Below, piece after piece: positions 44,530-52,747 of a DNA stretch of 64,000 nt. Source of the DNA: CBDCZY01 sp965224745. Lineage in GTDB: Bacteria; Pseudomonadota; Gammaproteobacteria; Methylococcales; Methylomonadaceae. The DNA is taken from positions 248,001 to 312,000 of the forward strand of contig CBDCZY010000001.1 in assembly GCA_965224745.1 (NCBI GenBank), read 5' to 3'. Within the stretch, counting starts at the first letter, position 1. Every line of letters starts with the position of its first letter. The notes beneath the pieces were generated by a model. That model ran no database searches. It was not told the DNA's origin and saw nothing but the letters and a program-made list of their open reading frames with translations. A program made the translations under genes and the position numbers.

Positions 44530-44548
44530 ATTTCTACATGCTTTTAAT

Positions 44549-44965
44549 TTAGTGAGCCAGCTTGACATCAAATCCGGCACCATCAAGAATTTTTTTTCCC
44601 AACAGCTCTTTATCTCCGTTGATCATTTTTCCAACGATTTGTATCGATTTGTTTTTTTGACCTGTCTGATTATTGAATAAATCTGGCAAATAGCTTGGTT
44701 TTACATTTGTCGATATATAGTCTGAATGGTTAGTTTCTGGAATTGTAAATGGAACTGATAAATCCAGAGTCTTTTGATACTGGTTATGGTTAGTTTTCTC
44801 AGAATTAGATTCAGTGTCTGATTGTGGAGGTTTAGCATCATGATGAGTAATAGCATTAAGCGGTTTCTCTTCGACGGCTAATGTGGCTGTTTTTTGGGTA
44901 GAGGAATCCTCACATCCATATAACAATAAAATGAGGTTGAATAATGCTAAAGAATAATTTTTCAT
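44549..44965 (-). CDS. Hypothetical lipoprotein
   Basis: 138 residues. A short lipoprotein signal (SLALFNLILLLYGC, lipidated Cys at about 18) is followed by a polar, low-complexity region (KPPQSDTESNSEKTNHNQYQ) and a C-terminal block (GKMINGDKELLGKKILDGAGFDVKLAH). No known family. It converges with the small Arg-rich gene, 20 bases between the stops. No good ribosome site at the ATG. Confidence 0.55.
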   Translation of the reverse strand: MKNYSLALFNLILLLYGCEDSSTQKTATLAVEEKPLNAITHHDAKPPQSDTESNSEKTNHNQYQKTLDLSVPFTIPETNHSDYISTNVKPSYLPDLFNNQTGQKNKSIQIVGKMINGDKELLGKKILDGAGFDVKLAH

Positions 44966-45067
44966 TTATGAACAAGAAGGGGTATGTGTTAGAAATGTTA
45001 TTTGGCAAATACAAAAAAACCAGAATAATCCTGCAAGATCATTTTGCCCGTAAATCCTTAGCTACTA

Positions 45068-45225
45068 AGGAACGCGCACGGAATAAGTTCGGCAACTAGC
45101 GCGGAGTTTTTGTTTGTCTTCAAGACGTGGCAACAGGCGCATAGCAGGCTACGCAACTGTTGCCACAACACCGAAGACGGACAAAAAAGCAAGTTAGTTG
45201 TCGAAGTTATTTCGTGCACGCTCCT
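45068..45225. repeat. Long palindromic repeat, copy B
   Basis: An interrupted palindrome of about 158 bases. Core GCGCATAGCAGGCTACGCAA (45137-45156); inner arms TGGCAACAG (45128-45136) and CTGTTGCCA (45157-45165); outer arms TTTTTGTTTGTCTTC (45107-45121) and GAAGACGGACAAAAA (45173-45187); and further arms (CTAAGGAACGCGCACGGAAT near 45065 against its near-complement ending near 45228). The left side has AAGACG before the inner arm, as AAGGCG in copy A. No coding. Bases 45132-45156 are identical to the last 25 bases of CRISPR spacer 16. Confidence 0.8.
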
Positions 45226-45663
45226 AAGTATCTAATTATTGGAATTAGTTCAATACAACCTAATAATTTTAGAACAGATTTAACAAATTGTAGTTTGGGT
45301 TGCATGATATTTACCTGAGAGCAAGTTCTTTAGAGAACAAGGTCCAATCCCAGGACTGTATTGCCGATGTGTTCTAACAGTTAACATTAAGGCCGTTATG
45401 CTTGATGGGATCGGGTATCCAACGCCACGGATTGTAAGCGGTAGATAAAATTTAGAGGTGTAAAATAAAAATGTTATATCAATGATTGAACTCTTCTTTG
45501 CTGGCGCCAGGGTAGGTTGTGAATAGCTAATCTAATACCTTGTCAATAGGAAACTGTCTATATACATCCTAAATGCATTTCCCTGACTTATCAACGTGCG
45601 ATACCCTCAAATTAATATCAGAACATTAAACAGTTAAATTGAGTTTGTGTTTAACTCGACTTC

Positions 45664-45689
45664 AGGTGGGCAAAACTGTTTGCCCACCT
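45664..45689 (-). terminator. Strong hairpin after the secreted-protein gene
   Basis: AGGTGGGCAAA-ACTG-TTTGCCCACCT: perfect 11-bp stem with a 4-base loop, 46 bases beyond the stop of the minus-strand gene. It likely ends transcription or protects the mRNA end, though no long T-run follows. Confidence 0.55.
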
Positions 45690-45734
45690 AGTTGAGATTA
45701 GGTCTGTTGCTAAGAATAAGAGAATGCTATAGCC

Positions 45735-46820
45735 CTATAACTTTTCTCCAGAAATCAGAAACAACATTTGATCATGAGTAACCGCACCGGGAACTAACGG
45801 ACTTGAAAATTTTGTCCCGTCAGTCATTTTGAATTGTGTTGGTGCGGCACCAATTTGTGGAAACGCACCGGAAACGTTACCATCCGAATGGTAAGCCAAA
45901 TCAATAAATAGCAAGATCGATCCGTTATCAGTAACATCCTTGGGACATGAAGCGAGTTCACGAGAAAAAGTCGCTTTACCTGCGCTATCTGGTGTAACAA
46001 CATTGGGAATCCCACCTAAAGGGACTGGTAAAATTCTTGCTTTCGATGCCCCGGGAGGTGTTGTGTTCCAGATTCCCCAGACAGTATAAACTCCGTTTGG
46101 GATCAGGTTTTTTAATCTTAGTTTCACTTTAGCGGTTCCGTTTGCATTGCAGCGAAGAAGCATCCATCCTTGTGCGTCCAACCAGTTTCCAAGCGTTATA
46201 GTATTATTAGGATTGCTTTTCGTTATCGGTAATGCATTCCCCTGAACATTTTCTAAGGAGGGCACAACACTGCGACTTCCGTCAGGATTGCTAATAACTG
46301 GTACATCACGTAATGGAATATTTTTAAGTCGGGAATCGATGTCCGGCTGTCCCGTTCTGGCAAGAAAATCAAGATCAGTGTGCGTAGAAAGAACGATATC
46401 GTCGTTACAGTTAGTTGGGGATAGTGGAATGGGTAATTTCCCATCCCGATTGTATTCGCCAAGCATGGTAGCATGAATTGTCGGCGAAATACCTTCGGGT
46501 GCGGGAAGGTTGAACACCGGTGAACCACATAAGTCGTTGACTCCGGTTACTGCTACTCCACGTTCAAAGTATTGCTGGCTGTCATTGTGATTTGCGAACG
46601 CCGTCGTTGATAGCAATAATAAAACAATATTCGATAACATAATTCGGAGCTTTTTAACTAGAATGAAAAGCTTTTGATCCGATTTGTTTCTGTCTGTTGC
46701 TATTTGTCCATTTAGCTCTGGTATTGAGTTGCGCGAGCTTAACTTTTTCTGTGATATTTGTGAAACTCCATATGTAGGGTCATTTAAATCAGATTGAGAA
46801 ACTATAAATTTTATACTCAT
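45735..46820 (-). CDS. Hypothetical secreted protein with long leader before the signal segment
   Basis: 361 residues from ATG 46820, which has AGGAG 9-13 bases upstream. About 60 polar residues come before a signal-like segment (RIMLSNIVLLLLSTTAFA, cleavage before NHND). An ATG at 46640 would give a normal signal peptide but lacks a ribosome site. The mature part has a beta-rich block (NANGTAKVKLRLKNLIPNGVYTVWGIW) like repeats of secreted proteins that describe small beta-sandwiches. No catalytic motif recognised. A hairpin sits in its upstream region. Confidence 0.55.
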   Translation of the reverse strand: MSIKFIVSQSDLNDPTYGVSQISQKKLSSRNSIPELNGQIATDRNKSDQKLFILVKKLRIMLSNIVLLLLSTTAFANHNDSQQYFERGVAVTGVNDLCGSPVFNLPAPEGISPTIHATMLGEYNRDGKLPIPLSPTNCNDDIVLSTHTDLDFLARTGQPDIDSRLKNIPLRDVPVISNPDGSRSVVPSLENVQGNALPITKSNPNNTITLGNWLDAQGWMLLRCNANGTAKVKLRLKNLIPNGVYTVWGIWNTTPPGASKARILPVPLGGIPNVVTPDSAGKATFSRELASCPKDVTDNGSILLFIDLAYHSDGNVSGAFPQIGAAPTQFKMTDGTKFSSPLVPGAVTHDQMLFLISGEKL

Positions 46821-46886
46821 TTTCTATCTCCTGTATTGATGAAAGATCCTGACTAAGATTTGATTTTCCCAGATTCATCAGGATCA

Positions 46887-46913
46887 GAACTGTAGTGGAT
46901 ACCACTACGGTTC
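46887..46913 (-). promoter_or_regulatory. Hairpin in the upstream region of the secreted-protein gene
   Basis: GAAC, GTAGTGG-ATA-CCACTAC and GTTC pair, with one mismatch, to form a stem of 11 bp and a 3-base loop. It is 67 bases before the start codon. A leader hairpin or operator are both possible. Confidence 0.4.
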
Positions 46914-47182
46914 TTTCAGTTAATACTAGAAATTAATGAGTTTGGATGCCACGAAGAATTTCCCTATGAAAAGAGGTATTTGTTAACTGACAAGCTTAGC
47001 GGAACAGGGATCAATACCCTATAACGAGACAGTTCTAAAGATAACTGTTTTCGACCAATGTCCCTTAATATGGTAGCGATTGTTCATTGAATAAGAAGTA
47101 TGTCAGCGTCAAGTTATAGTGCTTACAGACCTGCCCGAATAGTCCCACCCACTAATTCGAAGCGGAGAGGTCTGCTCATTGC

Positions 47183-47231
47183 TTAAACTATAGCCGATAT
47201 CAGAGCTGGGGCTTTGGTATCGGCAGTTTAA
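47183..47231 (-). terminator. Two-part hairpin after the pectate-lyase-like gene
   Basis: TTAAACT and GCCGATA pair with TATCGGC and AGTTTAA, with a 3-base bulge, and an inner CAGAGC/GCTTTG stem. It starts 22 bases after the stop. Probable transcript end, without a clear T-run. Confidence 0.45.
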
Positions 47232-47253
47232 ATAGATACTTTCTTTAAGACCT

Positions 47254-49419
47254 TTAATCTAGAACGTATTCAACATGGAGCGTAGGTGCTGCATTTGGAT
47301 TACTGTCATATGATTGTGCTTCCCGTTTACCCGTTCCAGAAATAATAACTGCAAGCGAATTACCTTGATTCCAGTTGGGTCGGTCGATAATCTCCTGGAT
47401 TATTGGAGCTATATTTGGCGTGCGTTGGTCAAAACCAGATTCACCAATGGTTGACCATGCCTTTGGTGACCAGGGTACACTGGCCAAAGTTGTTGGTGCT
47501 GGCGAAATATCAAAAGCAACTTTTCTTTGAAATGATGAGGCATCGTCATGTGCCTGCCCTTCAATAATAAGATTCGTCGTCTCGGAGCGCACTTTTGCCG
47601 CCGTGAACTGGATATGGGCTTGGGTAATAATTGCGCTTCTAGGTATATTCACTATGGTAAAGCGCATGCCAACGGTTTGGTTGCTGCCCGAACGAACCAG
47701 ATCTAGGTCTTTGCTCCCTGTGATGACTCTGCCAAAATCTTTTTCTTCTGCATCATCACTACTCGTCGAGATTTGTAGCTCAAGCGTAGTAGTTTTCTGA
47801 GAATCAGTCTCGAACTCAGCCGCTGGATTTTCCCTTTCATTGTCATTCAGCGTTATTGGTGGAACAATCTCAACGTTGTTGGTTCCGCAATGTCCAGCGG
47901 ATTCGACAATAGAATCAAGGTAGATTTCGAGGTTAGTATACCCAGCCAGATTTAGATCAATTTTATTGCCATCGCTTGCATCATTTGGATCCAGCCCTTT
48001 GGTTGATTCCCAACTGTCTGGCATACCATCGTGATCGCTGTCAACTGGCGCAGTCCCATTAGCAATCGATCCCAATCCACCAACATCATCCTGCGAATCA
48101 ATTATGCTGCCAGTACGATTAAGAACATCATCGATAACGCGCATATCAACATCATCTCGCGTAAGTGAGGCACCTGCATGGTCAAGAATTTCCTGGTAGG
48201 CATCTTCAGCGGACAGAGCTGGGTCAACGAAAGAAAAAGGGAGTGCTTTGTCTAATATTTCACCCGCTTCAAATCCAAGGAACGCTTCGCTTTCAACGGG
48301 CTGCCCGTTATGAATACTGTCTTTGTCTGTATCCATATAATTACCAGCAAAATAAATGAAGAAATCACCTTCGTCGCCATTCTCCTCATGCATCGCAGTA
48401 TTAAGATTTTTTGCTGTCGTACTGGGTCCTGCAATGAGGTAATTGTTAACGTAGTTCATCTGGGTTTGAGGTCGGCCGGTGTGACCACTGCGCTCCCCCC
48501 AATTGTAAATGACATTGTTTTCGAAATGCATACGCATGAATTTTCTATCTTTCTCGGCCTGGCCAGGATCTAATGTCATTTGCCCGCCTACAACTGGATT
48601 CCGTAGATTGCTATGAGCCATGAGGTTTTGGTATATGGTATAACCACCATCGCCGTTTGCCAGCTCATTGTCGGTTACTCCAGCAAACAACATCAGTCCT
48701 CTGCTATGGTGCCCTTTGGGATGAAAGGAGTTATACAAACCTTCTGAAACTATTGAGTGTTGAAGGGTTACATTTTTGGAGTCAAGAATATCCACGGTTT
48801 CATCCATACTCCATGACGCTGAAATATGGTCAATAATTAGTCGGTTAGAACGCTCTGCATTAATTGCATCTCCACCAGCTCCTCCCAAGTTCATATTCCC
48901 TTTCCCATCGTTTCCCCCTTTGGGGTCTCTGGCATTATAATCACCAACACGAAACCGCATATAGCGAATAATCACATCAGAACGTTCAATGATATCTAAC
49001 GGATATCCTGCAAGCGTAATTCCACCCCCCGGAGCCGTTTGCCCGGCAAGTGTAATATTATTGGTTCTTATTTTAAGCCTGGAATTTAATTTGACGATGC
49101 CGCCTATGTCAAACACAACGGTTCGCGGCCCTTTTGCCGAATCGAGTGCGTGGCGCAAAGTCCCCGATGAACCGTCATCCAGCAGTTTTGTGACATGATA
49201 GACATCACCTCCACGACCACCGGTCGTTGAAGCACCGTATCCTTGAGCACAAGCAAACGCTTTAAGTTGATCCTCAGCATATGCCGTTTCGCCAAAGGTC
49301 ATCATACAAATCAGCGCAATAGTACAGAGTTTACCTAGGGGTTGATCAAAGCTTGCAAATCGTTTTGATACGTTATTGGATTCTTTTTTGTCTAGATATA
49401 TTAATGGGTTATTTAGCAT
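47254..49419 (-). CDS. Secreted pectate-lyase-like protein with DNRLRE-type C-terminal domain
   Basis: 721 residues with a long signal region (KLCTIALICMMTFGETAYA). Residues about 55-400 form a right-handed beta helix of the polysaccharide lyase 1 type: TTGGRGGDVYHVTKLLDDGSSGTLRHAL, RTVVFDIGGIVKL, NITLAGQTAPGGGITLAG, DHISASWSMDETVDI and YNSFHPKGHHSRG. A Ca-binding stretch (DSDHDGMPDSWESTKGLDPNDASDG) follows, and the last 170 residues (QTVGMRFTIVNIPRSAIITQAHIQFTAA) resemble DNRLRE beta-sandwich domains. The active arginine and substrate cannot be set; pectate-like activity is not proven. Start lacks a ribosome site. Confidence 0.8.
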   Translation of the reverse strand: MLNNPLIYLDKKESNNVSKRFASFDQPLGKLCTIALICMMTFGETAYAEDQLKAFACAQGYGASTTGGRGGDVYHVTKLLDDGSSGTLRHALDSAKGPRTVVFDIGGIVKLNSRLKIRTNNITLAGQTAPGGGITLAGYPLDIIERSDVIIRYMRFRVGDYNARDPKGGNDGKGNMNLGGAGGDAINAERSNRLIIDHISASWSMDETVDILDSKNVTLQHSIVSEGLYNSFHPKGHHSRGLMLFAGVTDNELANGDGGYTIYQNLMAHSNLRNPVVGGQMTLDPGQAEKDRKFMRMHFENNVIYNWGERSGHTGRPQTQMNYVNNYLIAGPSTTAKNLNTAMHEENGDEGDFFIYFAGNYMDTDKDSIHNGQPVESEAFLGFEAGEILDKALPFSFVDPALSAEDAYQEILDHAGASLTRDDVDMRVIDDVLNRTGSIIDSQDDVGGLGSIANGTAPVDSDHDGMPDSWESTKGLDPNDASDGNKIDLNLAGYTNLEIYLDSIVESAGHCGTNNVEIVPPITLNDNERENPAAEFETDSQKTTTLELQISTSSDDAEEKDFGRVITGSKDLDLVRSGSNQTVGMRFTIVNIPRSAIITQAHIQFTAAKVRSETTNLIIEGQAHDDASSFQRKVAFDISPAPTTLASVPWSPKAWSTIGESGFDQRTPNIAPIIQEIIDRPNWNQGNSLAVIISGTGKREAQSYDSNPNAAPTLHVEYVLD

Positions 49420-49887
49420 GAGTAAGTATAAGTATTATTAGGCATATATATGAGGCTTAATTTATTTTTTATATTGTTTAAAATTCCCGAATTAATTACC
49501 TCACCTTATTATTTTCCGCCATTTAACATCAATCCTTGTGACTAATCGGGATATAACTACATAATGACTCAAACTGAAAAGCTGTGCAATATCATTCTAG
49601 AAAAAGAAATAAAGGGGGTGTGCGGCCGAGTAAGGTCAATAACCCCAGGGGTGAGAGTTCCGCTCTTCTTTATCGTCGGGTACTGCGGGTAGGCTGTTGG
49701 TTGGTTGCCCTGTAAAATGGATTCAGTTAAGTTATCAAGATTCAGAATCGCTTTCATGAAGCAGATTATGAACATAAAAGCTATTTCAAGCTCATTTTAT
49801 GCCGGAAATAGGGTGGTTTATAGATGCTTTATATATTGGATAAAGCTGTATTAGGCTTGTTTTTTGATAGTGAGATGTAGTGGTTAC
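49420..49887. other. Intergenic region, unexplained GC-richer patch
   Basis: Upstream of the pectate-lyase-like gene, up to the IS end. Mostly AT-rich; a patch at 49615-49710 is clearly richer in GC than its surroundings and is open on both strands (short frames of 40-68 codons), perhaps a relic of another element. No gene supported. Confidence 0.35.
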
Positions 49888-51580
49888 TAGCTAGTTTCCG
49901 TCCAAAAACAGCGAATTATTTGCTATAAAAAAAATGACACCAGACCAGTCGCCAAAAATGAATTGCTTTGTACGGTAGGGTTTGCTGCATATTGGTCAAC
50001 CCTCAATCTTTTTGTAAAAATTACATTTTTTAGGCACATCTTTCCTGAGGAACTATTACACCCTTGATCAGCCTGTTTGTGGTTACCCTAATTTTAACTA
50101 GGGTGCTTGTAATCGAGCCATTATCACTAAATTGTGTGTAACCACCGATGACCACACATAGTTTTTAAAATGCTCTAGACCTTTCCAGTTACAGCGAGAC
50201 AAGCCAAAGCATCGTTTCAAGTAAGAGATACCGGCTTCAATTCCAGCTCTGAAATTTCTGAGCTTTCTGTAAACCCAGGGGCTTTTCGTCATCTCAAGTA
50301 TGGCTAACCCTTTTTTCTTATGGAAAGCAACATCTTTTATGTTTCGTTGTTTAGCCGTGTCGAGATTTTCTTTGCTGGCATACCCCCCGTCTGCTGCGAC
50401 TTGCCTGGGCGCCTTACCATAGTGGTCAATATGACGATCCACCATGGGGATGAACTGTTCCGAATCAGCCGGGTTACCCGTTTCAACGACAACATCCAGT
50501 ACCATACCACTGCGACCCGTACTTAAATTCAGTTTGTGTCCATATTGTATATCCCGGCTGCCTTTAACAATAATATCGCTGTGTGCTTCAAACAGACTGA
50601 ATACTTTTTCCGATGCGGGGACTTTCTCTCCATTAAACACACGTCTTGTCGTTTGATTGATGACCTGATCAATCAAAGGCAGATAATGATTGACCTCCAG
50701 GCGCCAATATTCCCAGCCGGGTGGCGGTTTTACATGACCGGCTATTTGCGCATTGTTGAGGTACTGACGTGTCTTTTTCGTGTAGTGAACAAGATCACTG
50801 TATAAGGCTTTTTTCTTATCCTTTCCACGGGTATAGATAATTGCACGCGCACGTTTTTTTGCTGCGCGATAATGGTGATGGCAGTCAAATTCCAAACCCA
50901 TTTCGCTGGCTTGATTGAGTAATCTCGTCATCACCCGCACGGCATCCCATAACAGGCTACTGTCGGTTGGTTCGTGGATATGTGTTTCTGTGACGGTACT
51001 ATCAATGCGCAACATGCTGCCTTTTTCAATGCCGGTTTTATTGGCATCATTGAGCAATGCCAGGTTAATACGTTCCCATGTCGGGTCGAGTATCCGGCTG
51101 ATTGCCCCTTGCAAAGCCGACTTCTTGGGGACAAATCCATCGCTCAGCCGGGCAAATGTTTGACACGAGACCGAATCCAGCAAAACAAATGATAATTCTT
51201 CATAACTGAGTTGCCGATGTTGCTTTAAGATCGCGCAACGTAATATGGATTCAACTGACATCCCTTTTCGACCACTTTCATCTTTTAAATCGATCGTGCA
51301 GATGTCTTTTTCTACCCAATCCAGTATTTCTCTATGTTCATCCAATATCATGGAAATAATTTTTAATTCTTGGCCAATCTCGTGTTCAACATAATTATCG
51401 AATATACTTGTCTGTAGGCGTTGTTTTTGGCGCATCTTTTTCCCTCGGCTTTTTTTAATTATGTTTAGAATCAATTGCTTAGATTATAAGCATACCAGAA
51501 TTAGCCGGGGAATTCATCTTGTTTTTGTGATTTTTTCTATGTTTTTCATAGGGTTGTAGTTTATGGATGAGAACTAGCTA
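49888..51580 (-). mobile_element. ISNCY-type insertion sequence, about 1.69 kb
   Basis: Imperfect inverted repeats bracket the transposase gene: TAGCTAGTTTCCGTCCAAAA (49888 on) and, read inward from 51580 on the other strand, TAGCTAGTTCTCATCCATAA, 18 of 22 positions alike. Exact ends and target duplication are unclear because the tips are palindromic (CTAG). The right end is about 85 bases before the methyltransferase start. Confidence 0.6.
50098..51435 (-). CDS. ISNCY-family transposase
   Basis: 445 residues from ATG 51435 with GAGGG 7-11 bases upstream (an ATG at 51474 is weaker). It has the N-terminal IS5-like segment (GMSVESILRCAILKQHRQLSYEELSFVLLDS), the first catalytic Asp in MLRIDSTVTETHIHEP, FDCHHHYRAAKKRARAI as in ISNCY transposases, the second Asp in VAADGGYASKENL and a C-terminal Glu in RAGIEAGISYLKRCFGLSRC. 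It looks complete and intact, so the element may be active. Confidence 0.88.
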   Translation of the reverse strand: MRQKQRLQTSIFDNYVEHEIGQELKIISMILDEHREILDWVEKDICTIDLKDESGRKGMSVESILRCAILKQHRQLSYEELSFVLLDSVSCQTFARLSDGFVPKKSALQGAISRILDPTWERINLALLNDANKTGIEKGSMLRIDSTVTETHIHEPTDSSLLWDAVRVMTRLLNQASEMGLEFDCHHHYRAAKKRARAIIYTRGKDKKKALYSDLVHYTKKTRQYLNNAQIAGHVKPPPGWEYWRLEVNHYLPLIDQVINQTTRRVFNGEKVPASEKVFSLFEAHSDIIVKGSRDIQYGHKLNLSTGRSGMVLDVVVETGNPADSEQFIPMVDRHIDHYGKAPRQVAADGGYASKENLDTAKQRNIKDVAFHKKKGLAILEMTKSPWVYRKLRNFRAGIEAGISYLKRCFGLSRCNWKGLEHFKNYVWSSVVTHNLVIMARLQAP

Positions 51581-51664
51581 TTATTTCTGGTATATTTAAG
51601 TGGAAAAAATAAATTATGCAACAGTCTTATCAATGCCTTGTTAACAAATCGAGATGCTGCAAAT

Positions 51665-52690
51665 ATGCAAAACTATCAACAAATTCCTACAAAGGCTAAA
51701 TGTCCTGTTTGTACTTGCAATGATGCTCACCGTTTATGGGATGTAACCAGTAAGCAAGCAGCACAACATTATGTGTTGCAAGAAAAGCAACCTGAAAGAT
51801 ACTTAGAGTTAGTTTCTCATATTGAGGATCTTTGGAAACAGGATTCTTGTGAAGTTGTCAAATGCGACCAATGCGAATTTTGCTATAGTAATCCTTATGT
51901 TGCTGGCGATAAACGTTTTTACTATCTTGCCTATGAGCGTCCTGGGTATCCGTCATGGAAATGGGAATTCCAGATAACACATGATATTTTAAGCGATATC
52001 TTCAAAACGAACTTTAAAATGCTTGAGATTGGAGCAGGTGATGGCTCATTTGTGGAAAGAGTTGTTGATAAGCTTACACCAAAAGATAACATTTTCTGTA
52101 CTGAATTTTCAGAAACTGGACGGGACAAAATAAGTAAGCTTGGTGTTAATTGTTCATCCGAGCACGTAAGAAACTTATCAAACCAAGATTTAAAAGAAAG
52201 CTTGGATGCTATATGTATGTTTCAAGTCCTTGAACACATGGACGAGATAGATTTATTGTTCCAAAAGTTAAATTGGCTGTTAAAGAAAAACGGTAGTCTT
52301 TTTATTTCTGTTCCAAATGCAAGTAGGGTAGTTTTCAACGAACTCAATGGTGCTTTGTTAGATATGCCGCCCAATCATATTGGTCGCTGGAACAAAGTAT
52401 GTTTTGAATATATTGGTAAGAGATATGGTTTTGAAATTAAAAATCACAAAGTTGAACCCTCGAGCTTTTTAGCGATGGTAAAACAGTTCGTATCTTATCG
52501 TTTCTTAAAGAGATCGCAGCAAAGCGGCAGTTTTGAGAATTATGTTCAGAGTATCAAGAACAAAAATTTCCTAAGAATAGGGCAAGTAGTTGGAGTGGCT
52601 CTTAACTTTATGATGGCGATACCTGCGTTTATAAAAAAAGATTTTCAGCAGGGAGATTCTCAGTGGGTACATTTGATTAAGATAAGGTGA
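51665..52690 (+). CDS. SAM-dependent methyltransferase with N-terminal zinc-binding segment
   Basis: About 341 residues. Four Cys in two pairs (KCPVCTCND and VKCDQCEFC) form a likely zinc site at the N-terminus, as in sugar C-methyltransferases and related enzymes. The class I SAM motif is MLEIGAGDGSFVERV (about residue 118), followed by a DAICMFQVLEHMDE motif. A hydrophobic C-terminal segment (VVGVALNFMMAIPAF) suggests membrane contact. Substrate unknown; sugars or lipids of surface polymers are usual for this group. The start is chosen at the first ATG; a TTG at 51638 is also in frame. The IS right end lies just upstream. Confidence 0.75.
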   Translation: MQNYQQIPTKAKCPVCTCNDAHRLWDVTSKQAAQHYVLQEKQPERYLELVSHIEDLWKQDSCEVVKCDQCEFCYSNPYVAGDKRFYYLAYERPGYPSWKWEFQITHDILSDIFKTNFKMLEIGAGDGSFVERVVDKLTPKDNIFCTEFSETGRDKISKLGVNCSSEHVRNLSNQDLKESLDAICMFQVLEHMDEIDLLFQKLNWLLKKNGSLFISVPNASRVVFNELNGALLDMPPNHIGRWNKVCFEYIGKRYGFEIKNHKVEPSSFLAMVKQFVSYRFLKRSQQSGSFENYVQSIKNKNFLRIGQVVGVALNFMMAIPAFIKKDFQQGDSQWVHLIKIR

Positions 52691-52747
52691 AGGGTCAACC
52701 ATATACAATATAATAAGGTTCTATTATTTAGCACACTAACATAACAA

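Larger units (their letters stand above)
44966..45734. other. Long intergenic region holding palindromic repeat copy B
   Basis: About 770 bases without a gene. It contains copy B of the palindromic element (about 45068-45225) and a perfect 11-bp hairpin (45664-45689). The rest (45230-45660) shows nothing I can name. Confidence 0.5.
46821..47253. other. Intergenic region with two hairpins
   Basis: 433 bases between the pectate-lyase-like gene stop and the secreted-protein start, both minus strand. It holds the hairpins at 46887-46913 and 47183-47231. No gene. Confidence 0.45.

Noticed and set aside
49569..49775. 68-codon minus-strand frame with GTLTPGVIDLTRPHTPF
   Set aside because: No start signal or family; kept only as part of the unexplained patch.
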